59,698 nt of DNA, taken from positions 1-59,698 of IMG/VR virus record IMGVR_UViG_3300037054_000205; one strand, given 5' to 3'. Positions 7,015 through 14,151 of the stretch are shown here, piece after piece. Each line of letters opens with the position of its first letter. Position 1 is the stretch's first letter. Position numbers and translations under genes: made by a program. Below the pieces are notes generated by a model that did not search any database, was not told the origin of the DNA, and saw nothing but the letters and a program-made list of their open reading frames with translations. The DNA comes from a virus.

Positions 7015-7348
7015 GGATGTTCAAAAAGTGAGGGAGACGTATCAAGGACTTGGTGTGGTTGCATCATTTTTTTCTTGGTTCCAGGGGCGGGCTACCTTTT
7101 TTGCAATCATATTTACCGTCTGCGGACTGATTGGATTTTTCAAGAGGATTGATTTAGGCTCTTACTCTCTATTCGTCGCATCGATTCTCACTGGTGTAGT
7201 TGGGCACAGTCTGAAAGAAGATTATTTTGAAATGCGACGTAACCGGGACGAACAGTCTACCACCATCACAACGATTCCGACGCCTCCTGCCGACCCGACG
7301 ACGACCGTCGTGACGCCGAGCCCTATTCCCGAAAGGACGCAGCAATGA
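6989..7348 (+). CDS. Two-span membrane protein, 119 aa
   Basis: Start at 6989 has CCAGGAGATTC upstream and overlaps the HNH gene by 26 bp. Two transmembrane helices (about residues 28-50 and 58-76) are joined by a short basic turn. A charged stretch (KEDYFEMRRNRDE) and a Thr/Pro-rich tail follow. The topology resembles small phage holins, but it sits beside the exported protease, not the lysozyme. Holin is therefore only a possibility. Confidence 0.6.
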   Translation: MSIINALCKDVQKVRETYQGLGVVASFFSWFQGRATFFAIIFTVCGLIGFFKRIDLGSYSLFVASILTGVVGHSLKEDYFEMRRNRDEQSTTITTIPTPPADPTTTVVTPSPIPERTQQ

Positions 7349-8094
7349 AACGCTATCTGGCCATAGCCCTGGTGTTTTTTTCTGCGGTGTCTGCCAGCGC
7401 AGTGCATGCGCCGACAGGCTATGCAGGAAAACTGTGGGCGGGAACCTTAGCGTTGTACGGCACCCGAAACAATAGCGACAGATTCATATGTACGACGGAA
7501 CCATTCGAAAAGACTAAGGATGGGTATATCCTGATGAGCGCGGGGCACTGCGTGCAGGGCGTGCCTGCGGATGTGACGTTCTCCGTGGCGGACTTTATTG
7601 GCGGCCCGTTGACCCCGGTCAAGATGGTCAAAGCCTATCGCGGTGACGGATTCGACTTCTCCGAGTTCGAGTTGAAGACCAAGCACCAGTACCCAGTGTT
7701 TGTTTTGGGAGATGAGCGTACCGCGCGCGTCGGAGACACTATCATCAATCCGAATTTTGCGGTAGGGTTAGGAAAGCAACTGAGTTTCGGGTATGTGTCG
7801 TCCCAGCCTCTCGGGGTATCTCGGTCCTGCCCGGACATCAATGCTTGCGTGGGAAACTTTATCGTGCAATCCTATGGCGGTCCCGGGTCATCGGGCTCGG
7901 TGGTGGTGGACGTCCGAACTCGAACCGTGATAGGGGTTGTGGTTCAAGGCTTCGATGCGTCAGGAGACGGGTTTATCGGTTTTGCTGTGAATCCTATTTC
8001 GTCGTTCTATAAATTTTTGGCTGCGCCGGGGCAACCACATCCTGTGCCGCCGCCCCTAATTATTTCAGACGATGACCCGGATGATGACAAATAA
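7345..8094 (+). CDS. Exported trypsin-like serine protease, 249 aa
   Basis: A signal peptide covers residues 1-20 (basic MKR, hydrophobic YLAIALVFFSAVSASA). The mature protein has a chymotrypsin-fold triad: His68 in MSAGHC, Asp104 in DGFDFSEFEL and Ser183 in GPGSSGS. The C-terminus is Pro-rich and ends in a run of Asp. It should cleave peptide bonds in the periplasm or outside the cell. It overlaps the two-span membrane protein by 4 bp, so the two may be a functional pair. Substrate unknown; an envelope or immunity-evasion role is inference. Confidence 0.8.
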   Translation: MKRYLAIALVFFSAVSASAVHAPTGYAGKLWAGTLALYGTRNNSDRFICTTEPFEKTKDGYILMSAGHCVQGVPADVTFSVADFIGGPLTPVKMVKAYRGDGFDFSEFELKTKHQYPVFVLGDERTARVGDTIINPNFAVGLGKQLSFGYVSSQPLGVSRSCPDINACVGNFIVQSYGGPGSSGSVVVDVRTRTVIGVVVQGFDASGDGFIGFAVNPISSFYKFLAAPGQPHPVPPPLIISDDDPDDDK

Positions 8095-8410
8095 CATGCT
8101 CATCTACGACAAAAACGAAACTCTCCAACCGCCCGCAGGATTTGAGGTGGACGGCGTGGAGCCACACGGTGCGTATTTGGTCTTGAGCTACCACCGCTCC
8201 GAAGAAGAGAAAGACCATTTCAACATCCAACTGGTGCATGTATACTTGAACGACATGGGGCGCGAAGTCCTGCGGACGGTAGAGAACGCATTGGACTGGA
8301 AAGCAGAACCAGCAGTGGCTGTGACGGTTTCGCGGTGGTACCGTTTTTGTAATGGATGGTTAATCGCCCTTCAGGGCCTACAGGAGATGTGGTCATGTCT
8401 AAACAAATGA
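8072..8410 (+). CDS. Hypothetical protein, 112 aa
   Basis: Several in-frame starts compete (8072, 8081, 8084, 8096). None has a clear Shine-Dalgarno, and 8096 lies just after the protease stop. The product is a soluble mixed alpha/beta protein (LIYDKNETLQPPAGFEVDG...). The last 16 bases overlap the next gene. No family recognised. Confidence 0.5.
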   Translation: MTRMMTNNMLIYDKNETLQPPAGFEVDGVEPHGAYLVLSYHRSEEEKDHFNIQLVHVYLNDMGREVLRTVENALDWKAEPAVAVTVSRWYRFCNGWLIALQGLQEMWSCLNK

Positions 8411-8700
8411 TATCCCAGCGCGTGAGGCAAACCTGCGACGGATGCGGGGAGTCCAAAGACACCGAAACTGTTGGCATCAGCGAGCAAGAAGTTGTTGCCG
8501 AGATTGTGCGGTGGTACGTGGTCGGACGAAAGGCCCTGATAAATGGGCAGCTAGAACAACTGTCCGTCGATGCCTGCTGCCTGTCATGTGTCCCGGTGGC
8601 GGCGGTCAAGCTTGCGCTGCCGACACCAACGGAAGAGCCTGCCGACAACATCGACATGAATTCTTTGAGGGCGGGCAACGTGGACCCGACCGCCAACTAA
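8395..8700 (+). CDS. Hypothetical protein with CxxC pairs, 101 aa
   Basis: Start at 8395 follows ACAGGAGATG. An N-terminal CDGCGES and a central CCLSC give two Cys pairs about 50 residues apart, a plausible split zinc site around a helical segment (EQEVVAEIVRWYVVGRKAL). It directly precedes groEL. Function unknown. Confidence 0.6.
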   Translation: MSKQMISQRVRQTCDGCGESKDTETVGISEQEVVAEIVRWYVVGRKALINGQLEQLSVDACCLSCVPVAAVKLALPTPTEEPADNIDMNSLRAGNVDPTAN

Positions 8701-8701
8701 C

Positions 8702-10303
8702 ATGAGCAAAAATCTTAGATTCGGGAAAGAGGCACGCGAGGCTTTATTGCGAGGAGTGGATTTTCTCGCCAACGCAGTGGCAATTACTGAAGGGCCGCGC
8801 GGCAGATGTGTTATTCTCGGGCAGCGCGTGTTGGGGCAGAGCCCTAAGGTGACGAGAGACGGGGTAACGGTGGCTAACTATGCCGACCCATCAGACCCTA
8901 CGGAGCAACTTGGGGCTGACCTCGTCCGCGAAGCCGCGCAGAAAACTGACAACGCGGTAGGCGACGGCACCACTGCGGCAATCGTATTGGCGCAGTCCAT
9001 GATTCACGAAGGCTTCCGACTGATTGACGCCGGGGCGAATCCTATGGCTATGGAGCGCGGGATTCACAAAGCGACAGACGCAATCATTGCCCGTTTAACG
9101 CAAATGGCAGTACCGTGCTCAGGTTCGAAAATTGCGCAAGTGGCGACGGTCTCGGCGCACGGTGATGCGCTTATCGGGACGCTGGTCGCTGGCGCGGTTG
9201 AGACGGCGGGCAAGGATGGAGTCGTGACGGTCGAGCCGTCCTCTACTTCTGACACGCGCGTGGATACGGTCGCCGGAATCGAATTGGAAAAGTCGAACCT
9301 CCTTCACAGTGCGTTTATTACACATCCCGAGGATATGATAGCCCAATGGGAAGACTGCCGAATTTTACTTTGGGAAGGGGTGATTGCTACAGCAAGGTCT
9401 CTGGTTCCGATTCTCTCCCAGGTTAAGGAAGAGGCTGACAAACACAATGCGGTTCCGTTGCTGATTATCGCCGGGGGCTATGAGCAAGAGGCTCTCGCGG
9501 TCATCATCAAAGCCCGCCTCGGCATCGCGCTCCCCATCATCGCCGTGCGGATGGACGCCTATGGCGAACGCCGCAAAGAAGTGATGCGCGACATCGCGGC
9601 GTTGACGGGCGGCAAGGCGTACACCGAAGATATGGGATTGAAGATTGAGTCCATCAAGCTGGCGGACTTGGGTCGCGCGCGCAAAGTCATCACGAGCATG
9701 TCCAAGACCCAGATTATCGAAGGCCGGGGAAATCAATCCGAACTGGTGGGTCGCATCGACTATTTGCGCCAGTGCATCGACAACGCCTCCCCTGCGGAAA
9801 GAAAACCGCTACAACAGCGTCTCGCGGCGTTGTTGGGCGGCATCACCATTATCAAGGTCGGCGGCGTCACAGTCACCGAAATGGAAGAGAAGAAAGACCG
9901 GGTCGTCGACGCCATGTCGGCTGCGAAAGCTGCAGTTGAATCTGGAATCGTTCCTGGCGGCGGCACCGCGCTTCTCCAGGCGTCGGTTGTCCTGGCGGGT
10001 TTGAAAACGTCCGTCGAGGAGCACGCCGGAATCCTCGTGGTATGGAATGCTTGCCGTGCGGTGGCGAAACAGATAGCCGAGAACGCGGGCATTGACGGTG
10101 ACGTACTGTTGACTCAGTTGATGGCGACCTCAACCCTGGGGTACAACGCACTGTCCGGGGCCTTTGAGGATTTGGTGGAATCTGGTATAATAGACCCTGT
10201 GAAAGTAGTGTGCGAATCGCTCAAAAACGCCTCGGCAGTAAGTTGTAGTATCCTCACTATGGGGGCCACCGTGGCGGAAGTGGCTATTAAACATGAATCG
10301 TAA
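8702..10303 (+). CDS. groEL: Phage-encoded chaperonin GroEL (HSP60), 533 aa
   Basis: Full-length group I chaperonin: N-terminal KNLRFGKEAREALLRGVDFLANAV, ATP-site motifs GPRGR, TRDGVTV and VGDGTTAA, an apical domain, and the C-terminal PGGGTALL and AGIDG stretches. It folds proteins in a GroES-capped ring using ATP. It is slightly shorter than the usual 545-550 residues and lacks the Gly-Gly-Met tail. GroES is encoded just downstream, separated by a homing endonuclease gene. Phage chaperonins usually serve capsid folding, and the packaging module follows immediately. The upstream Shine-Dalgarno is weak. Confidence 0.95.
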   Translation: MSKNLRFGKEAREALLRGVDFLANAVAITEGPRGRCVILGQRVLGQSPKVTRDGVTVANYADPSDPTEQLGADLVREAAQKTDNAVGDGTTAAIVLAQSMIHEGFRLIDAGANPMAMERGIHKATDAIIARLTQMAVPCSGSKIAQVATVSAHGDALIGTLVAGAVETAGKDGVVTVEPSSTSDTRVDTVAGIELEKSNLLHSAFITHPEDMIAQWEDCRILLWEGVIATARSLVPILSQVKEEADKHNAVPLLIIAGGYEQEALAVIIKARLGIALPIIAVRMDAYGERRKEVMRDIAALTGGKAYTEDMGLKIESIKLADLGRARKVITSMSKTQIIEGRGNQSELVGRIDYLRQCIDNASPAERKPLQQRLAALLGGITIIKVGGVTVTEMEEKKDRVVDAMSAAKAAVESGIVPGGGTALLQASVVLAGLKTSVEEHAGILVVWNACRAVAKQIAENAGIDGDVLLTQLMATSTLGYNALSGAFEDLVESGIIDPVKVVCESLKNASAVSCSILTMGATVAEVAIKHES

Positions 10304-10931
10304 GTTCTACGCTTATTTGTGGCTGCGAGAAAATGGAACTCCCTACTATGTGGGGAAGGGGTTTGGGCGTCGCGCATTCAAGTCAGTTCCTGGTCATCGC
10401 CCACCTAAAGACACGTCTCGCATTGTGATTCTCACGCGCGTCTCCGAGAGGGCGGCGATTGAAACTGAGATTGAGATGGTTCATAACTGGGGTCGGAGAG
10501 ATATCGGTACAGGACGTCTTTATAATCGCACTGACGGAGGAGAGGGGAAAAGTGGCTACACCCTTTCTGAAGAGACCCGAGCGAAAATAGGAGAGGGAAA
10601 TCGGGGAAAACGCAGGTCTTCGGAAACACGAATGCTGCTATCACTTGCCCGCCAAGGCAGAAAAGCATCTTTGAATACTAGAAAAAAACTCTCAGCCATG
10701 AGGCAAGGGCATGTTGTCTCTCCCGAGTGTCGTGCCAAGTTGTCGGCTATTATGAAGATGAATGAAAAAGTTCGCACATCTAGGTTAGGGCACCACAACA
10801 CTGCAGAACATAACGCCAATATATCGGCGGGGAAGATAGGTCATTCGGTTTCTTCTGAGACACGTCAGAAGATACGAGAGACTATGGCTCGCAAGAGAGA
10901 TGCCAAACTACAGGAGAGAACCAATGCCTAA
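10293..10931 (+). CDS. GIY-YIG homing endonuclease with NUMOD repeats, 212 aa
   Basis: N-terminal GIY-YIG nuclease (FYAYLWLRENGTPYYVGKG, with conserved Arg and Glu further on), then a basic C-terminal array of NUMOD3-like repeats (SEETRAKIGEGNRGK, SPECRAKLSAIMK, SSETRQKIRETM) that contact DNA. It lies exactly between groEL and groES, overlapping both (11 and 8 bp). It therefore looks like an intergenic homing insertion that preserves translational coupling. It is related to the gene at 12895. Confidence 0.88.
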   Translation: MNRKFYAYLWLRENGTPYYVGKGFGRRAFKSVPGHRPPKDTSRIVILTRVSERAAIETEIEMVHNWGRRDIGTGRLYNRTDGGEGKSGYTLSEETRAKIGEGNRGKRRSSETRMLLSLARQGRKASLNTRKKLSAMRQGHVVSPECRAKLSAIMKMNEKVRTSRLGHHNTAEHNANISAGKIGHSVSSETRQKIRETMARKRDAKLQERTNA

Positions 10932-11205
10932 CCATTTCTTAGAGCCCGCCAGCAATCACATCTTGGTGGTCGACGCCTCGTCCGAGATAACACTGGACGG
11001 AATTTCACTGCCCGCGAATGTGCGGCAGCAGGATATGGTCGGAGGCACGGTGATGTTCGTGGGTCCTGATGTGAAGCATACGAAGCCCAACGACCAAGTA
11101 TTGTACGGCCCTTACGCAGGGAAGACCGTGGTGTTTAACGGGTCGGAATTTCGACTTCTGCTCGAAGGGCATATTGAACTGTACGTTAGAAAGAGCCCGG
11201 AATGA
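10924..11205 (+). CDS. groES: GroES-like co-chaperonin, 93 aa
   Basis: Start at 10924 has CAGGAGAG upstream. The length and a beta-rich sequence with ITLDGISLPANVRQQDMVGG, GPDVKHTKPNDQVLYG and a C-terminal hydrophobic strand match the Cpn10 fold. It should cap the adjacent phage GroEL ring. The mobile-loop region (IT LDGISLP) is in the expected place. The order is groEL then groES, the reverse of the usual bacterial order. Confidence 0.82.
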   Translation: MPNHFLEPASNHILVVDASSEITLDGISLPANVRQQDMVGGTVMFVGPDVKHTKPNDQVLYGPYAGKTVVFNGSEFRLLLEGHIELYVRKSPE

Positions 11206-11714
11206 GCGAACAAACACGAATGCCACTGGAGGAATTACGGCTCACGCCTGAATTCCAAAAGCTTACGCAGAAGCAGCAACTCTTCTGCTCGACCTATTGC
11301 GCCGGGGGGATTGCTGACGGGACGTACGATGCGGTCCTGGCGACCCATACGGCGTACGCCTGCAAATCCATGGAGGTAGCCCGCATTATGAGCTACTCGA
11401 TGATGGCGAACATCCGCATCATTTCAGTGTTGAATCGCCACTTCAATACCACGCCGACCCAAGAACTTCTCGTGCAAATTGACCGTGCCATCAACAACAA
11501 GAAACTGACTGTTGCTCAACTGAACGCCTTGAAACTCAAGTGCGACCTGTTAGGGCTTTCGACCGGGCTCATCGGCCCCACCTACACGCGCCCGAGCGCG
11601 GTGCCGAACGACGTGCAAGAAGCTTCGAAGGCTGTCCGCAAATCCAAACGCAAGCCGCGCGCGACCCCTGCTCCTAAAGAGTCCCCGAAGTCCCAGTTCG
11701 ACGGCGCGTTTTAA
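11202..11714 (+). CDS. terS: Terminase small subunit-like protein, 170 aa
   Basis: It starts in an ATGA overlap. LTPEFQKLTQKQQLFCSTYC followed by a helical segment (AVLATHTAYACKSMEVARIM) matches the N-terminal helix-turn-helix pattern of phage small terminases, which bind the pac site and recruit TerL. The C-terminus is basic and disordered (KSKRKPRATPAPK). TerL is 4.5 kb downstream, with small virion genes and a fibre gene between. The family match is from motif style. Confidence 0.65.
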   Translation: MSEQTRMPLEELRLTPEFQKLTQKQQLFCSTYCAGGIADGTYDAVLATHTAYACKSMEVARIMSYSMMANIRIISVLNRHFNTTPTQELLVQIDRAINNKKLTVAQLNALKLKCDLLGLSTGLIGPTYTRPSAVPNDVQEASKAVRKSKRKPRATPAPKESPKSQFDGAF

Positions 11715-11734
11715 GACTTTTTCTTCCATCAGTG
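11715..11734 (+). promoter_or_regulatory. GACTTT-CATAAGTG element, copy 2
   Basis: GACTTTTTCTTCCATCAGTG, preceded by TTTAA, directly after the terS stop and 11 bp before the ATG at 11746. One mismatch from the right-arm consensus. Confidence 0.75.
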
Positions 11735-11745
11735 AGGACACTCCC

Positions 11746-11913
11746 ATGGCAGAGAAAATGGGGAAGGCGGAAGCCTTTCATGAAGTTTACGCCAAGACGC
11801 CGAAAACCGTGACCGCCACGGGAAAGACTGGCGCGGCCAAGCGCAAAATGATGATAGCCGTGGCTCTGTCGAAAGCGGGCATGTCGAAGCCCGGGAAGAA
11901 CGCGAAGAGGTAA
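11746..11913 (+). CDS. Small basic virion-region protein, 55 aa
   Basis: GTGAGGACACTCCC precedes the ATG. The product is strongly basic (MAEKMGKAEAFHEVYAKTPK ... KRKMMIAVALSKAGMSKPGK). It resembles short phage proteins of the DUF6496 type, whose Lys-rich body ends in an IA(I/V)ALS(K/E)AG motif; that family assignment is a recollection. A DNA-binding or internal virion role is plausible. Confidence 0.6.
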   Translation: MAEKMGKAEAFHEVYAKTPKTVTATGKTGAAKRKMMIAVALSKAGMSKPGKNAKR

Positions 11914-11917
11914 ACCA

Positions 11918-12259
11918 ATGTTGCCTTTCTCGCGGCGGGAGACGACCGCAGTCACAGTGTTTGCCTGTATCTTCGTAAACCGGGACGCGACCGCGCTCAC
12001 TACTAGCGTGCCACAAATTTCCGCGTTGTCTTTGAACTACGCAAAGCTGCTGCGCGTATATCGCCAACTGTGCCATCAGGATATTGCGAACCAAGAAATC
12101 ATTTTGCAGAGCCTCATTGCAGAAGCAGGTTCGGTCATAGGGGATTTGAACGCAACTGTCCAAGCCATCACCTCGACGCCGTCCAACAGCATTGTTCTGA
12201 CGGAGGTGCAGATTAAAGCGCAGAACGCAGTGACAGTGATGGCCAATCCGCTACTCTAA
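11918..12259 (+). CDS. Hypothetical virion-region protein, 113 aa
   Basis: AAGAGGTAAACC precedes the ATG. A hydrophobic N-terminal stretch (TTAVTVFACIFV) is followed by a helical Gln/Ala/Thr-rich body. It is encoded between late elements 2 and 3 in the structural region. No family recognised. Confidence 0.6.
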   Translation: MLPFSRRETTAVTVFACIFVNRDATALTTSVPQISALSLNYAKLLRVYRQLCHQDIANQEIILQSLIAEAGSVIGDLNATVQAITSTPSNSIVLTEVQIKAQNAVTVMANPLL

Positions 12260-12270
12260 GCGACGTTTAA

Positions 12271-12290
12271 GACTTTCTCTTTCATGAATA
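12271..12290 (+). promoter_or_regulatory. GACTTT-CATAAGTG element, copy 3
   Basis: GACTTTCTCTTTCATGAATA, preceded by GTTTAA, 13 bp before the ATG at 12304. The AGGGAG that follows also serves as the Shine-Dalgarno. Confidence 0.65.
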
Positions 12291-12303
12291 GGGAGACCTT
12301 GGT

Positions 12304-12591
12304 ATGGGTCTGGCAATGAGTAAACCTGTCAATTCTGCCGCGAAGGCTCTGGCTTCGGCGGCCCCTACGTCGACCGTTGTGACTCCAGGCGCGAACGCGG
12401 CCAAAGCACCTGCTGACATACCGCATCTGCACCACGGCGGTCCTGTCCCAACCGATGGAATTTACAAGCTAAAAGCGGGCGAACACGTTCTTACCGCGAA
12501 GGAAGCGGCCAAGGCAAAGAAACATGCACTGTTGGCATCGGGACTAAAATCTCTGGCTATGCCAGGAAAAGGGAGTCAGGAAAATGATTAA
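12304..12591 (+). CDS. Small virion-region protein, 95 aa
   Basis: ATAGGGAGACC precedes the ATG. An Ala/Pro-rich N-terminus leads to HHGGPVPTDGIYKLKAGEHVLTAKEAAK. The GGxVPxxGxYxLKxGExVL pattern is common in phage virion proteins and tape-measure tails. Likely a minor structural protein; exact role unknown. Confidence 0.6.
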   Translation: MGLAMSKPVNSAAKALASAAPTSTVVTPGANAAKAPADIPHLHHGGPVPTDGIYKLKAGEHVLTAKEAAKAKKHALLASGLKSLAMPGKGSQEND

Positions 12592-12889
12592 GGCAAAAGG
12601 AAATAGCGGTGGTGAGAAATCACCGACACCCAAGTCCGTGACGATGTTCAAAGGCATCAAGGGTCTTGTGGCGTCAGGTCCAGGAACGAAGAAAACTCCT
12701 GACATCCAGAAACTGCGCCCTGAAGGTAAGGTGCATATTGACGCCGGAAACTTGAAGCCCGCCACGGGTATGAAAAAGACAGTGGCCGGGTCCCCGAAAC
12801 CAGTCGGCCACGGTTCGGTTAGCGTCACGCCAAAGATTCGACCCGAGGGTGGAATTCGGCGCGACAGCGCGGGCGTCATCAAGCCATAA
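12584..12889 (+). CDS. Small Gly/Lys/Pro-rich virion-region protein, 101 aa
   Basis: It overlaps the previous gene by 8 bp with AGGAAA before the ATG. Low-complexity basic sequence contains a recurring RPEGx-H/I-R-type phrase (KLRPEGKVHIDAG and KIRPEGGIRRDSAG). Probably disordered. No family recognised. Confidence 0.55.
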   Translation: MIKAKGNSGGEKSPTPKSVTMFKGIKGLVASGPGTKKTPDIQKLRPEGKVHIDAGNLKPATGMKKTVAGSPKPVGHGSVSVTPKIRPEGGIRRDSAGVIKP

Positions 12890-12894
12890 AGAAG

Positions 12895-13425
12895 ATGATT
12901 TTTTATACCTATCTGTGGCTTCGTGACGACGGAACACCCTACTATGCGGGGAAGGGTTCTGGGAAGCGGGCTTTTGTACTGCACGGTCACCACTTAAAGC
13001 CGCCGAAGGTCCGAGAGAACATTTTGATTCAGGAGTGGCCTGACGAAGCGGGAGCCCTTGAAGGAGAAAAACTTCTGATTGCAATTTATGGCAGGAAGGA
13101 CATAGGGACTGGATGCCTGCGAAATCTAACGGACGGGGGAGAAAATCCCCCAAAGCGCAGTTTTCTTGGGTGCAAGCATTCTGACGAGAGCAAAGAACGT
13201 AATAGGCTCTCCCATTTGAATCCGTCCGCAGAAACCAGAGCGAAAATCTCGGCGGCGGGTATCGGAAGAATAGCTTCAGAAGAGACGCGAAAGAAAATGA
13301 GTGCGTCACAAAAGGGAAAAACGAAAGGGCGTCCGTGTACTCTTGATAGGGCGCTAAAAGCGAGTTTAGCATTGAAAGGTAGACCTTGGTCGGAATCTCG
13401 ACGCAAGGCTCAAAAGGTGAAATAA
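12895..13425 (+). CDS. GIY-YIG homing endonuclease, 176 aa
   Basis: The N-terminal nuclease core, FYTYLWLRDDGTPYYAGKGSGKRAF, is close to the gene at 10293, with the same DIGTGxLxNLTDGGE segment. It is followed by NUMOD3-like repeats (SAETRAKISAAG, SEETRKKMSASQKGK). It sits between two virion genes, 5 bp after one stop and 1 bp before the next start. The two related genes suggest spread within this genome. Confidence 0.87.
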   Translation: MIFYTYLWLRDDGTPYYAGKGSGKRAFVLHGHHLKPPKVRENILIQEWPDEAGALEGEKLLIAIYGRKDIGTGCLRNLTDGGENPPKRSFLGCKHSDESKERNRLSHLNPSAETRAKISAAGIGRIASEETRKKMSASQKGKTKGRPCTLDRALKASLALKGRPWSESRRKAQKVK

Positions 13426-13426
13426 C

Positions 13427-14083
13427 ATGGGCGTTGTGCGCACACTGGGGCAGGTCACCGCCCCGAATACGGCTGGCTTTCGCACCCCCGTCTACACAGG
13501 CGCGGTGCTCGTAGCAACAGGGTTCATTATCCAGAACGGTATCTGCACCGTGTTCCTCGGGGCGGGGAACCTTCCGAAGAACGGGTACAACGGGCCGAAT
13601 GGATACCCGACGCATAATGCCGCCACAAACTCGACGTTTGATATCCACGGCGGCGTGTCGGGCGGTTCTGGTGGTCCTGCGGGCGGACAGCAAGTCACGT
13701 TGTGGGGATTCGCCACCGCTGTCGGGTTGTTGTTCAACGGGTTGACCGTGACGTCTATCGGATGCAATCCCCAGGCAGACTCCTTCAGTTTCTATTTCAA
13801 CCATGCGGACGACCTCACCGCTGGTGCGACCGATACGGGAAATACTGCCGTCGCGCCGTCGCAACACTATCGCGCCGTGCGCCTTGAGTGTGACGCGAGC
13901 AACTCCACCAACATCGTGTATGTTGGCGACTTCGCCGTGAGCGCGACTCGATACATGGCCGCGTTGACCTTGGCGGGACAACTCGCAATCGTGATTGCGT
14001 CCGATAACATTCCCGCTGACCGCATCTTCATCTTCGGCAGTGCGGGTTCGGCTTGCAAAGTTCAGGCGTCACTAATTTACTAA
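13427..14083 (+). CDS. Probable virion protein, 218 aa
   Basis: Start ATG 13427 after AAAGGTGAAATAAC. Beta-rich, low-charge, Gly/Ala/Thr/Asn-rich sequence (GVSGGSGGPAGGQQVTLWG) as in capsid decoration or tail proteins. It lies between the homing gene and the large fibre gene. No family recognised; the virion role rests on composition and position. Confidence 0.6.
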   Translation: MGVVRTLGQVTAPNTAGFRTPVYTGAVLVATGFIIQNGICTVFLGAGNLPKNGYNGPNGYPTHNAATNSTFDIHGGVSGGSGGPAGGQQVTLWGFATAVGLLFNGLTVTSIGCNPQADSFSFYFNHADDLTAGATDTGNTAVAPSQHYRAVRLECDASNSTNIVYVGDFAVSATRYMAALTLAGQLAIVIASDNIPADRIFIFGSAGSACKVQASLIY

Positions 14084-14151
14084 TGGCTCGCCTGCTGCGG
14101 GCACGGTGGTCTTCACTATTTCCGTGACCTAACGTTCAAAGGGAAAAAGCA

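Noticed and set aside
12674-13981. Long minus-strand open frame (435 codons) across several + strand genes
   Set aside because: It spans four well-supported + strand genes and their junctions, has no recognisable product and is a by-product of GC-rich codon use.
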